Assembly: GCA_023416855.1 (NCBI GenBank)
Contig: JAEZGU010000163.1
Coordinates: 1 to 16,790 of the forward strand
Origin: Bacillota bacterium
Lineage (GTDB): Bacteria; Bacillota; Clostridia; Tissierellales; Sedimentibacteraceae
Length of the DNA stretch: 16,790 bases
Direction: 5' to 3'
Both the position numbers and the translations under genes were made by a program. Positions 7,706-15,439 of the stretch are shown here, in pieces. The notes beneath the pieces were generated by a model. That model searched no databases. It was not told the DNA's origin and worked only from the letters and a program-made list of their open reading frames with translations. Each line of letters opens with the position of its first letter. Within the stretch, counting starts at the first letter, position 1.

Positions 7706-9053
7706 TAGCAGCCCCCTCCTTTCCCCTTAAGACAATCACTGCAGCTATCATAAAACAGATTCCTGTTGCAGTTAAGATTACAACATAATTAATTATATCT
7801 GCTGTAACATAACCTGTTATAACTTTTAAATAAGCCTTTAAGGCAATGCCATTAAGTGATAAAAAGCTTAAATTTTTCATAAATTCCGGCATTACATCAA
7901 TTGGAAAGAAACTACCTCCCAAGAGAGCCATTACCTGGACTATAGCAGATTCAAACATATTTGCCATCTTATAATTGCCGGCCATATAAGTCAATGCACC
8001 TATAAATGAACCAAGCCCTGCTACTGCAAATGAAGCTGTGACACTTATTAATATTATTGCAACTATATTACCCCACTGAACCTTTAAGGCAAAATGAGTA
8101 AATACAATCATTACTGTTATTTGTAATAGAGCTATTAAAAATACTGTTATAAAGTTGCCTGATAATATTTGAAGCTTTGTTGTTCCTGCAACCACCATGC
8201 GTTGATAGGTTTGATTGTCTTTTTCCTCTAACAACATTCTTCCACCAATACCTGCTGCAAACAATATAAACATAGTCATCATACCAACAGCATAATAGTC
8301 AGCACTGTTTATTTGCTTTCTACCCTCCATAACTACATTTTCTATGTCTACATTAATTGACGTAATAATATTTGAAATACCTTCCATTAGCTCATCTAAA
8401 TTATCAAAACCGCCACTACCGATGTTGTATGCAATAGCATTTTCTATCACTACATTTTTCCCAATGATTATAGTAGACATAGCATTCGAATATGCATCTA
8501 TTACCGAGTTAACTATATTACCGCTAAAGCTTTTATCCGGATGTGTTAGTATTTCAATATTAACCTTATTTCTAAAAGGGGTTAAAAGATTCACCTTCAT
8601 ATCATAAATGAACTTATTAGGCAAAAGAACTATTGCTGAAACCTCTTCACTTGTTAACATTTCTAAGGCTTTATTTTTATCTGAAACTACAGTATATTTA
8701 ATAAATTTTGTAACATCTTTGCTATCTAAAAAATCATCAAAAAAGAATTTTTCGGGATTTACTTTATCACTTGAGTCAATTAAACTTTTGACTGTATCTT
8801 CACCCATGTTCTTAGTAAGAATACTATTATTTAATGATGATTCAAACATTATATTATCTTCATTTTCATTATAAAGCTTTACAACAGCTATATTAATCGG
8901 TTCAAAATCAGAATTACCATCAGCAAAAGAGCCCTTCAAAGCCATACTCAGTATTGTAGTAAGAATAATTGGCATTAGGATCATTATTGCCAAAGCTTTT
9001 TTGTCACTTAAAATAATCTTTAAATCCTTAATAATGATTTTAATTATCTTCAT
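7674..9053 (-). CDS. ABC-2 type transporter permease, first subunit
   Basis: The protein has 459 residues. A basic N-terminus and one helix (about 21-41) precede a large outside domain (about 42-265), followed by five or six helices. The helix group opens Y-A-V-G-M-M-T-M-F-I-L-F and includes the L-L-E-E-K-D-N-Q-T-Y-Q-R-M loop, which is shared in form with the partner permease (I-L-Y-D-K-Q-H-K-T-W-E-R-M). The two permeases are therefore distant paralogues that probably form a heterodimer. The ATG at 9053 follows the ATPase stop by 8 bp and has an AGGTGAT ribosome binding site overlapping the ATPase stop region. The C-terminus (K-R-N-K-V-K-T-A) overlaps the next gene by 32 bp. Family ABC2_membrane; export of a hydrophobic or membrane-active compound is inferred from context. 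Confidence 0.85.
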   Translation of the reverse strand: MKIIKIIIKDLKIILSDKKALAIMILMPIILTTILSMALKGSFADGNSDFEPINIAVVKLYNENEDNIMFESSLNNSILTKNMGEDTVKSLIDSSDKVNPEKFFFDDFLDSKDVTKFIKYTVVSDKNKALEMLTSEEVSAIVLLPNKFIYDMKVNLLTPFRNKVNIEILTHPDKSFSGNIVNSVIDAYSNAMSTIIIGKNVVIENAIAYNIGSGGFDNLDELMEGISNIITSINVDIENVVMEGRKQINSADYYAVGMMTMFILFAAGIGGRMLLEEKDNQTYQRMVVAGTTKLQILSGNFITVFLIALLQITVMIVFTHFALKVQWGNIVAIILISVTASFAVAGLGSFIGALTYMAGNYKMANMFESAIVQVMALLGGSFFPIDVMPEFMKNLSFLSLNGIALKAYLKVITGYVTADIINYVVILTATGICFMIAAVIVLRGKEGAANVKRNKVKTA

Positions 9054-9061
9054 AGTATCAC

Positions 9062-9991
9062 CTAATCCCTTAGAGCTTTGCCGGTTAAGTGAAGGAATAC
9101 TGATTCAAGGTTTGGTTTTTTAACATCTATTGTTTCTATCATCCACCCATTTTGGGTTACCTTTGCAATTATATCTGCTAAAAGAACGTCAGTTGAGCTT
9201 CCGAACAAATTAATCATATTGTCATTTATCTTTACATCATGAATACCCTGAATTTCTTTCAAGCTATTAATAACTTCTTCATCCATTTTATTTAGCTTTA
9301 AATTAATTTGAGTTTTTTCCTTAACTAATTCAACTAATTCCTTTTGATTTCCGGATGCAATAATATTTCCTTCATCCATAATGCATAGCTCATTGCACAA
9401 GTATTCAACTTCCTCCATGTAATGGCTTGTGTAAATTATAGTCATCCCTTGATTATTCAATTCTAAAACAGTATCCAATATATGATTTCTTGATTGAGGG
9501 TCTATGCCTACAGTTGGTTCATCCATTATTAATAACTCAGGTTTATGAAGGAGGGCTGCACCGATATTTAATCTTCTTTTCATACCACCTGAATATTTAT
9601 CAACTCTATCCTTCAATCTGCCGTTTAACCCTATAATATCTGCAACGCTCAGTATTCTCTTTTTTAATTCAGAACCCTTAAGTCCATACACACTGCCCCA
9701 AAAATTTAGATTATCGTAGCCGGTTAATGTAGGGTACAGCGCAATATCCTGAGGTACAACTCCAAGCTTTTGTCGTATGGATTTTGAGTTCTTCAATATA
9801 CTATTTCCTTCAAACAATATATCGCCTTTGGTTGGTTCTATCAATGTTGATATCATAGATATAGTAGTTGATTTTCCAGCGCCATTAGGACCTAACAATC
9901 CAAAAACCTGACCTCTCTTAACCTCAAAACTTATACTATTTACTGCTTTTATGTTACCAAATTCCTTAAATAAATTTTCTACTTTTAACAT
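9062..9991 (-). CDS. ABC transporter ATP-binding protein (DrrA/LnrL-like)
   Basis: The ATPase has 309 residues and a complete nucleotide-binding domain. Walker A is G-P-N-G-A-G-K-S-T at 34-42, with the Q-loop at Gln81. The signature is Y-S-G-G-M-K-R-R at 133-140, Walker B with the catalytic Glu is L-L-I-M-D-E at 153-158, and the H-loop is His190 (T-S-H). After the core, about 80 residues form a C-terminal extension ending K-P-N-L-E-S-V-F-L-H-L-T-G-K-A-L-R-D. This ending is characteristic of the DrrA/CcmA-type ATPases that partner ABC-2 permeases in drug and lipid-active antibiotic export. It is cytosolic and docks with the two permeases encoded directly downstream. The lipoprotein gene upstream ends 10 bp before the ATG, and an AGAGGTG ribosome binding site precedes the start. 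Nothing in the sequence suggests inactivation. Confidence 0.95.
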   Translation of the reverse strand: MLKVENLFKEFGNIKAVNSISFEVKRGQVFGLLGPNGAGKSTTISMISTLIEPTKGDILFEGNSILKNSKSIRQKLGVVPQDIALYPTLTGYDNLNFWGSVYGLKGSELKKRILSVADIIGLNGRLKDRVDKYSGGMKRRLNIGAALLHKPELLIMDEPTVGIDPQSRNHILDTVLELNNQGMTIIYTSHYMEEVEYLCNELCIMDEGNIIASGNQKELVELVKEKTQINLKLNKMDEEVINSLKEIQGIHDVKINDNMINLFGSSTDVLLADIIAKVTQNGWMIETIDVKKPNLESVFLHLTGKALRD

Positions 9992-10001
9992 TTAAGCACC
10001 T

Positions 10002-10988
10002 CTAATTATTCTTAAATAAATCTTCCATCAAGCTTGGAACATCCTCTGAGTTTTCAGTATCCACTGTGTTTTCTTGGGTTAATATAGGAAAATTGAATGT
10101 TTGTTCTTTGTTTATATCCCAGGTTTTAATATCCTGATTATAATCGGCTCTCTTAAGGGCAACCTTTTCGTCTGTTGATATAAATGAATATACTAAATTT
10201 TCACTTACTATATAACCATCAATATCTACAAGGGCAGTATACTTAAAATTCTCTATTTCAAATTTGTCTATATTTTCTTTGATGCTATTAAGCACTTCTT
10301 CAAAAGCTAATTTTTCTTTGTCATTTACTTTCATTGTTATATTCTCATTGAAAAAATTTCTTAACTTATCATCCTTAGATGCAATTTCTATACTTTCTAA
10401 AACCATTTCTTTTATTTGTTCATTATTAAGCGTAACTGTATATTCAGTTGTTTTTATATCACCGTCAGGAGTTGTTATTATTATGCTTTTTCCCTTAAAA
10501 ACATCTTCTTCCTTCATTAATCCAATCCATTTTTCAGCGATTTGCTTCATTGTTTCATCAGAAATTATCTGTTCATAACCTTTTGCTTCTTCTTCTATTT
10601 GTTGCATTTCATTTATTTTTAGATATTTGCCTATAACAGGTAGTTTCATAACTACTTCTTCACCGTTAATAAATAATTCAAAATCATATCCTAACCCACC
10701 AAGGTTAAGATAATTTCTAAATATAGCTTTTTCCGCTTCATCATCAAAAACTATATTAAAGCTTCCGTTCATCTCCTTAAAATTGTTAAGCTCATTAACA
10801 TCCTCTTGAGACAACTCATCTGTGTTAAAATCTAATTTTACTGAAATCTCGCCAGATGTTTGCCCCTTTTTTATTTGCTCCGTTTTTTCAAACGCCTTTT
10901 TATATTGCTCAAGATTATCTTTATTACAAGCTGTCAGTGTAATTACTATCAGCGCTAATGCTAATATCACAATAAATAGTTTTTTCAT
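10002..10988 (-). CDS. Predicted lipoprotein of unknown function, first gene of the ABC operon
   Basis: The protein has 328 residues. A lysine-started hydrophobic signal peptide (1-20) ends in the lipobox L-T-A-C, so Cys21 should be lipidated and the protein anchored outside the membrane. The mature part is rich in Lys, Glu, Asp and Asn. It opens with a helical stretch (A-F-E-K-T-E-Q-I-K-K) and continues with alternating strands such as S-G-E-I-S-V-K-L-D-F. The pattern resembles Firmicute LolA/LppX-fold lipoproteins (DUF6612-like), which bind lipids or hydrophobic ligands, but I recognise no diagnostic motif and the fold is a guess. ATG at 10988 has GGAGG about 8 bp upstream. The ATPase gene follows by 10 bp, so this protein is probably an outside partner of the exporter: ligand capture, immunity or sensing. 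Lnr-type loci in Bacillus are not known to include such a gene. Confidence 0.82.
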   Translation of the reverse strand: MKKLFIVILALALIVITLTACNKDNLEQYKKAFEKTEQIKKGQTSGEISVKLDFNTDELSQEDVNELNNFKEMNGSFNIVFDDEAEKAIFRNYLNLGGLGYDFELFINGEEVVMKLPVIGKYLKINEMQQIEEEAKGYEQIISDETMKQIAEKWIGLMKEEDVFKGKSIIITTPDGDIKTTEYTVTLNNEQIKEMVLESIEIASKDDKLRNFFNENITMKVNDKEKLAFEEVLNSIKENIDKFEIENFKYTALVDIDGYIVSENLVYSFISTDEKVALKRADYNQDIKTWDINKEQTFNFPILTQENTVDTENSEDVPSLMEDLFKNN

Positions 10989-11019
10989 AATTTTACCTCC
11001 ATTTTCTCTATATTAGCAT

Positions 11020-11070
11020 TTTATAATAATTAATTTTAATTTTATAGTATCTTAAATCACCTTTTTACAA
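11020..11070 (-). promoter_or_regulatory. Candidate promoter region of the lipoprotein-ABC operon
   Basis: Two minus-strand TATAAA boxes are possible -10 elements. One (11041-11046) has TTGTAA (11065-11070) 18 bp upstream, a tolerable constitutive-type promoter. The other (11020-11025) has no -35 and would suit an activator-dependent promoter, because the degenerate operator at 11051-11060 would then centre near -41. Sequence alone does not decide between them. Confidence 0.4.
11051..11060. promoter_or_regulatory. Degenerate second copy of the operator core
   Basis: CTTAAATCAC matches CTTAAGTCAC (11084-11093) at 9 of 10 positions in the same orientation. The offset is exactly 33 bp, about three helical turns. 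The left half of the palindrome is not preserved here, so this would be a weaker site. Confidence 0.4.
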
Positions 11071-11078
11071 AGATTAAA

Positions 11079-11094
11079 TGTGACTTAAGTCACA
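11079..11094. promoter_or_regulatory. Perfect 16-bp palindrome, probable operator of the ABC operon
   Basis: TGTGACTTAAGTCACA is a perfect inverted repeat between the response-regulator terminator and the lipoprotein operon, about 90 bp upstream of the lipoprotein start. Its layout fits a dimeric regulator. Candidates are the LuxR-type response regulator encoded next door, a CRP/FNR-family protein (TGTGA-N6-TCACA) or Rex, whose box has the same half-site spacing. Context favours the neighbouring regulator. Confidence 0.6.
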
Positions 11095-11118
11095 AAAAGT
11101 TGCCGTCTAAGCGGCAAC
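11094..11118 (-). terminator. Rho-independent terminator after the response regulator gene
   Basis: GTTGCCG (11099-11105) pairs with CGGCAAC (11112-11118) across a 6-nt loop. On the minus strand the stem is followed by five T (complement of 11094-11098). It lies about 26 bp after the regulator stop and separates the two-component genes from the transporter operon. Its T-run abuts the 16-bp palindrome. Confidence 0.8.
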
Positions 11119-11143
11119 GAAGCAGTAGGCTTTTTATATCCTA

Positions 11144-11791
11144 TTACAAATCATTTTTAATTGTGAACACCGCCAATTGAGTTCTATCCCTTAAATCTAA
11201 TTTAATTAAAATTCTTGTAATATGATTTTTTACTGTGCCTTGGCTTAAAAATAATTCCTCTGCTATTTCTTGGTTATTTTTACCCTCGGCTATAAGCTTG
11301 CAAATTTCAATTTCTCTTTCTGTCAACAATTCAGCCTTTGAATCAATTGGTTTGTCCACAGTTTCCTTTGCTAATTGCGAAAATTTGTCTATAACCTTAA
11401 CTGCAACCTCCGATTGTATTAATGCTCCTCCGTTATAAACAGTCCTAACTGCTTTTGCAATCTCTGCAGGTGATGTATCCTTTAACAGGTATCCTGAGGC
11501 ACCGTTTTTTAGTGCATCATATATATATTGGTCATCATTAAATGTTGTTAGAACAATTATCTTTATATCTGGAAATTGCTTTTTTATCATAGCTGTAGCT
11601 TCAACACCGTTCATTTCAGGCATTTGAATATCCATAAGAACTACATCAGGTCTGTTCCATTTGCATGCTTCATATGCTTTTTTGCCGTTATTGGCAATCC
11701 CGCATATTTCTATATCCTCTTCTGTGCCTAAAATTAGCTTAAGACCTTGAACCAATATATCCTGATCATCAACTAATAAAACTCTTATCAT
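11144..11791 (-). CDS. Response regulator, NarL/LuxR family
   Basis: The protein has 215 residues. The receiver domain (1-~120) has the acidic pair Asp8/Asp9, phosphoacceptor Asp54 (V-L-M-D-I-Q-M-P-E-M-N-G), switch Thr82 region (I-I-V-L-T-T-F) and Lys104 (Y-L-L-K-D). The C-terminal LuxR-type helix-turn-helix spans about 153-208 (L-T-E-R-E-I-E-I-C then G-T-V-K-N-H-I-T-R-I-L). All phosphorylation residues are intact. It is the closest kind of match to DesR/LiaR/LnrK-type regulators. The ATG directly follows the TAA of the kinase gene with no gap, and GGAGG lies inside the kinase's last codons, so translation is coupled and the two form a cognate pair. A terminator follows, then the palindrome and the transporter operon, which is its most likely target. 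Confidence 0.94.
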   Translation of the reverse strand: MIRVLLVDDQDILVQGLKLILGTEEDIEICGIANNGKKAYEACKWNRPDVVLMDIQMPEMNGVEATAMIKKQFPDIKIIVLTTFNDDQYIYDALKNGASGYLLKDTSPAEIAKAVRTVYNGGALIQSEVAVKVIDKFSQLAKETVDKPIDSKAELLTEREIEICKLIAEGKNNQEIAEELFLSQGTVKNHITRILIKLDLRDRTQLAVFTIKNDL

Positions 11792-12946
11792 TTAATCCTC
11801 CATAATATATCCACTAATTACGAATCCGTTTTCTGATTTAAATTCTACAGAACCTTTTAGTGCCTTTACTCTTTCTTTAATACCTTTTATTCCATAGCCT
11901 TCGTTTATTGTTACTACACCAGTGCCATTATCTTTAATATTAAATTCAACAATATTATCTCCATAATTTATTTCTATCCAAATACCTTTTGCTTTCCCAT
12001 GTCGCACAGCATTTGTCATTCCTTCCTGTATTATGTGGTATAAGGCTGTTGCTGTATCATAATTTTGTGTTACATTTCCATTTAATTTTAAATTTATAAT
12101 AACTCCAGTTTTCTCTGAAAATTCATCCACAAGCACTTGAATTGCTTTATCCGATAGCAATACTGAGCTGTTACCCCTTAATGTTTCCACAACTTCTCTA
12201 ATGCTTGTTAGACTGTCCTTTGCTGTTATTATAGAACTATCTATTAATTCTATAGATTTTGATGAATCTGATTTCAAGTAATGCTCTGCCATTTGCAGCT
12301 GCATTATTAGAGCAGTCATGCTATGCCCCAAATTATCATGTATATCTCTTGCTATCCTATTTTTTTCTTCTATTATGGATAGTCGGCGTACCTCTTCCGT
12401 ATATTCTTTTAATTTTTTATGAGTATCTAATAATTCCCTGTATAAAGTGTCCTTTTTTTCCTTTTCTGTTTTATTATATTGTGCAAAAATTGCAATTATC
12501 AGTATTAATACATTTACTAAGAAGAAAAATATAAATTGTGATAAACTTGAAATATTAAATTTAAAATATACTAAATAAACAAATTTAATCATGGAAACTG
12601 TAGTTGCAATTGTACCTGCTATAATTCCTTTGTTAAAGCTTAATGTAATTGAACCCTCTAAAAGAATTATTATATAAAATGAATGAAGAAAGTAATTTAT
12701 TAGCAATCTTGAATTTTGTTCTAATAAAAATATAAGACCGGCATCTATGATTATAGAAATAAAATATAATTTATTGTCTTTATTTAAAAAGTACTTAAAT
12801 GTACTATTTGTTATTAGTACTAAAAAAACAGAAATAAGTACAACTAATCTGGGCTGCTGTGCATTCTCAAAGTATAATGCAGACAAGAAAAGGAGTATAA
12901 AAATTATTGTTTTAATAATGTAAAAGGATTTTTTGTTTTTAATCAT
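11792..12946 (-). CDS. Membrane sensor histidine kinase, HisKA_3 (DesK/LnrJ-like)
   Basis: The kinase has 384 residues. The N-terminal 155 residues form about six membrane helices with only short loops (about 8-25, 33-50, 61-78, 82-99, 106-126, 136-156), so there is no outside sensor domain. Such kinases usually sense the membrane itself, a ligand within it or a partner transporter. A coiled linker (about 160-195) leads to the HisKA_3 dimerisation domain with R-D-I-H-D-N-L-G-H-S-M-T, where His203 is the predicted phosphorylation site. The HATPase domain follows, with the N-box (E-G-M-T-N-A-V-R-H-G-K-A) and G boxes (D-N-G-T-G, G-Y-G-I-K-G-I-K-E-R). The TAA touches the regulator ATG. The start at 12946 has only a weak ribosome binding site (GGGGT), which may keep expression low. 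Confidence 0.92.
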   Translation of the reverse strand: MIKNKKSFYIIKTIIFILLFLSALYFENAQQPRLVVLISVFLVLITNSTFKYFLNKDNKLYFISIIIDAGLIFLLEQNSRLLINYFLHSFYIIILLEGSITLSFNKGIIAGTIATTVSMIKFVYLVYFKFNISSLSQFIFFFLVNVLILIIAIFAQYNKTEKEKKDTLYRELLDTHKKLKEYTEEVRRLSIIEEKNRIARDIHDNLGHSMTALIMQLQMAEHYLKSDSSKSIELIDSSIITAKDSLTSIREVVETLRGNSSVLLSDKAIQVLVDEFSEKTGVIINLKLNGNVTQNYDTATALYHIIQEGMTNAVRHGKAKGIWIEINYGDNIVEFNIKDNGTGVVTINEGYGIKGIKERVKALKGSVEFKSENGFVISGYIMED

Positions 12947-12977
12947 AATTACCCCAAATGTTGATTTTATTTATATA

Positions 12978-13005
12978 ATTTTACCATAATTATGTAACAA
13001 TGCAA
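12978..13005 (-). promoter_or_regulatory. Extended -10 σA-type promoter of the kinase-regulator operon
   Basis: On the minus strand TTGCAT (13000-13005) is followed after 16 bp by TAAAAT (12978-12983), and TGG directly precedes the -10, giving an extended TGn element. It sits between the kam terminator and the kinase start, in the expected place. Confidence 0.5.
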
Positions 13006-13020
13006 TGATTATCGAAACAC

Positions 13021-13050
13021 AAAAAGAGATTCTTCTCAAGAAGAATCTCT
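13021..13050 (-). terminator. Strong rho-independent terminator of the kam operon
   Basis: An 11-bp perfect stem (13025-13035 with 13040-13050) has a 4-nt TCAA loop, and is followed on the minus strand by T5 (complement of 13021-13025). It lies about 30 bp after the kamE stop, so kamE is the last gene of its operon. Confidence 0.9.
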
Positions 13051-13080
13051 CTAATCATTATATCTTATTTTTTAGTAGGA

Positions 13081-13836
13081 TTAGGACATCTTTTCTGCTA
13101 CTTTTTTTACAACAAATGTAGCAACATGATTTGCGAAACTTCCTGAACCAAATCCCGCATCATAACCTAATTCCTGTGCCAATTCGTGTGAAATACGAGG
13201 ACCACCACATATTAATATCATTTTATCTCTTAAGCCTTCTGCTTCCATCATTTCAACAAGCTGAGTAAGATTAGCTATGTGGACATCTTTTTGTGTAACA
13301 ATCTGAGATACTAAAATAGCATCTGCTTTAACTTCGATTGCTTTAGCTATCAATTCTTCGTTAGGAACCTGACTACCCATGTTTATAGCTTCGATACCCT
13401 TATATCTTTCAAGACCATAATTACCATCAAAGCCCTTCATGTTCATAATAGCGTCAATTCCAACTGTGTGTGCATCAGTACCTGTACAAGCTCCAACTAT
13501 TACCACATCTCTTTTAATATTTTCACTGATAAAATCTTCAACTTCTTCTCTATCCATAAATTCCATTTTTACCTTAGGAACTTCAATAGTTGTATAATCA
13601 ACAGTGTGAGTACATTTACCATACATTACAAAGTATGTGTAACCAACTCCTAAATCCTTAGAATAAACTACAGCAGGATCATTAAAACCCATTTTTGCAA
13701 CTAATTGTCTTGCAGCTTCACATGCTTCATCACCGTATGGTACAGGCAATGTAAAACTCATTTGTACCATTCCGTCATTTAAAGTATCACCATATGGTTT
13801 TACTTTGGTTAAATCAACTTTTTGTATTCCTTCCAT
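13081..13836 (-). CDS. kamE: Lysine 5,6-aminomutase beta subunit
   Basis: This 251-residue protein is the adenosylcobalamin- and PLP-binding subunit of lysine 5,6-aminomutase (D-lysine/beta-lysine 5,6-aminomutase). The enzyme moves the terminal amino group to the neighbouring carbon in anaerobic lysine fermentation. The base-off B12 motif DxHxxG is D-A-H-T-V-G at 121-126, with His123 as the cobalt ligand. Lys134 in M-N-M-K-G-F lies 11 residues after that His, the same spacing as His133 and PLP-binding Lys144 of the Clostridium sticklandii enzyme. The C-terminal Rossmann motif includes C-G-G-P-R-I-S-H and G-F-G-S-G-S-F-A-N. The length is slightly under the roughly 260 residues of the reference subunit. 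The ATG overlaps the kamD stop by one base (TAATG), with AGGAGG inside the kamD 3' end, which suggests coupled, stoichiometric synthesis of the two subunits. Confidence 0.96.
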   Translation of the reverse strand: MEGIQKVDLTKVKPYGDTLNDGMVQMSFTLPVPYGDEACEAARQLVAKMGFNDPAVVYSKDLGVGYTYFVMYGKCTHTVDYTTIEVPKVKMEFMDREEVEDFISENIKRDVVIVGACTGTDAHTVGIDAIMNMKGFDGNYGLERYKGIEAINMGSQVPNEELIAKAIEVKADAILVSQIVTQKDVHIANLTQLVEMMEAEGLRDKMILICGGPRISHELAQELGYDAGFGSGSFANHVATFVVKKVAEKMS

Positions 13837-15392
13837 TACCTGTCACCTCCTAACATTAAATCAATAAATGGATTAAAGTAATTTTCATGCTTTTCAACAA
13901 CGCCTTCTAAACCTTTACCACCTGTAAAGCTTCTTTTCACGCCGCCGAATTTTCCTTTTTCTATAGTATTAAAAATACCTTCACTCTCGATTTCTCGTAA
14001 TAATTCTTCAGCTTTGCTCAATACTTCTTGAGCTCTTTTTTGAATAATACCATCTTTTTTGAATTCTATTTCTTCACCTATATCTCTTGCATTATTGAAA
14101 ATATATTGTGCATTTTCAATTGATAGCATTCTATCTTGAAGGTGAGGAGTGTGAATTGCTTCAGTTGGCATACCTAAAAGCTGTATTCCTTGATGTGTCC
14201 ATACAGATATAAAGTTAAACAAAGCATCCTGTAAATGACCTTTAAATATATTTCCAGTCATAAATTTTGTAGGAGGCATATATTTTAATGGTGCATTAGG
14301 AAATACTTCTCTTGCCATTTGTGCTTGAGCAAGCTCTAATAAAAATCCGTTTTCAAGATTTGGATTCATTTCAAACGCATGACCTAATCCCATTTGTTCT
14401 TCAGGTATTCCTGCTTTTAATGCAAATTGTTCGTTAATAAATTGAGAAGCTAATACTGTATGTGCTTCCTCAACAGCATCTGCTGTAGTTAAATAGTTGT
14501 CTTCTCCTGTATTGATAATTATTCCGGCAAAGCCGTTAATAATTCTTGAGAAGTATTGATCAACCAATGTTCTTTGCATGTTGATATCTCTAAAAAGTAT
14601 ACCATATAGAGCATCATTAAGCATAACATCTAATCTTTCCATTGCGCCCATTGCTGCTATTTCAGGCATACAAAGTCCTGAGCAGTAATTGCAAATACGG
14701 ATATATCTGCCTACTTCTTTACCTACTTCATCAAGTGCTCTTCTCATAATTCTGAAGTTTTCTTGAGTAGCGTATGTACCTCCAAATCCTTCAGTAGTAG
14801 GTCCATATGGAACATAATCTAATAAACTTTGTCCTGTAGTTCTTATAACTGCTATTACATCAGCACCTTGTCTTGCAGCCGCCTGTGCTTGAATAACATC
14901 TTCATAAATATTACCTGTTGCAACAATTACATATAAATAAGGTTTTCTTCCTTCACCAATGGTATTTAAATACTCATCTCTTTTTGCTCTGTTGTTTTTA
15001 ATTTTTTCTACCATTTTTTCAGCAGTCTTATAAACCATTTCCATAATTTTGTCATTGTTTGCAATTGGTAACTTAGTTATTTCTATTTCTCCTGAACTAA
15101 CTCCTTCAGCTATTTCTTGTGGAGTTTTACCTGTTTGAACCATTGCATTTCCTAACCAAAATGCAACTCCTCTTGATAATCCGCCACCTTCTTTTATATG
15201 GTCAACTAATACATTTGGAAGCGGTTTTTCAATTTCATCCACACCGTCTACGCCCATAAGTCTTGCTATAGCTCTTTCAACAGTAACAGTCGTATTTTTA
15301 TCAATAAAAAGCTGTACATTTTCCGCTATACGACCGGCAGCCGAACGTGCACTGTCAATTAACTGTGGATTCAAGTTTAATTTACTTTCCAT
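13836..15392 (-). CDS. kamD: Lysine 5,6-aminomutase alpha subunit
   Basis: The product has 518 residues, close to the 516 of the C. sticklandii subunit. It is the TIM-barrel catalytic subunit that binds lysine together with PLP and pairs with KamE to form the B12-dependent mutase. The conserved barrel region R-T-T-G-Q-S-L-L-D-Y-V-P-Y-G, then G-F-G-G-T-Y-A-T-Q-E-N-F, and the cysteine pair in C-N-Y-C-S-G-L-C-M-P-E are all present. No break or missing segment is seen. The start is ATG at 15392, with AAGGAGG 4 bp upstream. An in-frame ATG at 15416 would add eight residues (M-S-P-S-E-G-G-N) that are just the translated ribosome binding site and intergenic repeat. It lies 42 bp downstream of kamC and overlaps kamE by one base. 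B12 supply must come from elsewhere in the genome. Confidence 0.96.
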   Translation of the reverse strand: MESKLNLNPQLIDSARSAAGRIAENVQLFIDKNTTVTVERAIARLMGVDGVDEIEKPLPNVLVDHIKEGGGLSRGVAFWLGNAMVQTGKTPQEIAEGVSSGEIEITKLPIANNDKIMEMVYKTAEKMVEKIKNNRAKRDEYLNTIGEGRKPYLYVIVATGNIYEDVIQAQAAARQGADVIAVIRTTGQSLLDYVPYGPTTEGFGGTYATQENFRIMRRALDEVGKEVGRYIRICNYCSGLCMPEIAAMGAMERLDVMLNDALYGILFRDINMQRTLVDQYFSRIINGFAGIIINTGEDNYLTTADAVEEAHTVLASQFINEQFALKAGIPEEQMGLGHAFEMNPNLENGFLLELAQAQMAREVFPNAPLKYMPPTKFMTGNIFKGHLQDALFNFISVWTHQGIQLLGMPTEAIHTPHLQDRMLSIENAQYIFNNARDIGEEIEFKKDGIIQKRAQEVLSKAEELLREIESEGIFNTIEKGKFGGVKRSFTGGKGLEGVVEKHENYFNPFIDLMLGGDR

Positions 15393-15396
15393 ATTT

Positions 15397-15403
15397 CCTC
15401 CTT
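15397..15403 (-). promoter_or_regulatory. Ribosome binding site deciding the kamD start
   Basis: On the minus strand AAGGAGG occupies 15403-15397, 4 bp before ATG at 15392. The alternative ATG at 15416 lies upstream of this site and has no Shine-Dalgarno sequence of its own. Confidence 0.8.
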
Positions 15404-15408
15404 CTGAT

Positions 15409-15439
15409 GGGGACATTAATTTTATTGTGTACCCCTACA
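15409..15439. repeat. TGTAGGGG...GTCCCC imperfect inverted repeat in the kamC-kamD gap
   Basis: On the minus strand TGTAGGGGTAC (from 15439) and ATGTCCCC (ending at 15409) flank an AT-rich centre. The ends form an imperfect inverted repeat, and the left end supplies the TAG stop of kamC. Similar TGTAGGGAAC sequence follows two other minus-strand genes in the window. It may be a degenerate REP-like element; there is no T-run, so it is not an obvious terminator. Confidence 0.35.

Noticed and set aside
15393..15416. ATG at 15416 as the kamD start
   Set aside because: The extra eight codons are the intergenic repeat and Shine-Dalgarno sequence; ATG 15392 has the proper AAGGAGG spacing.
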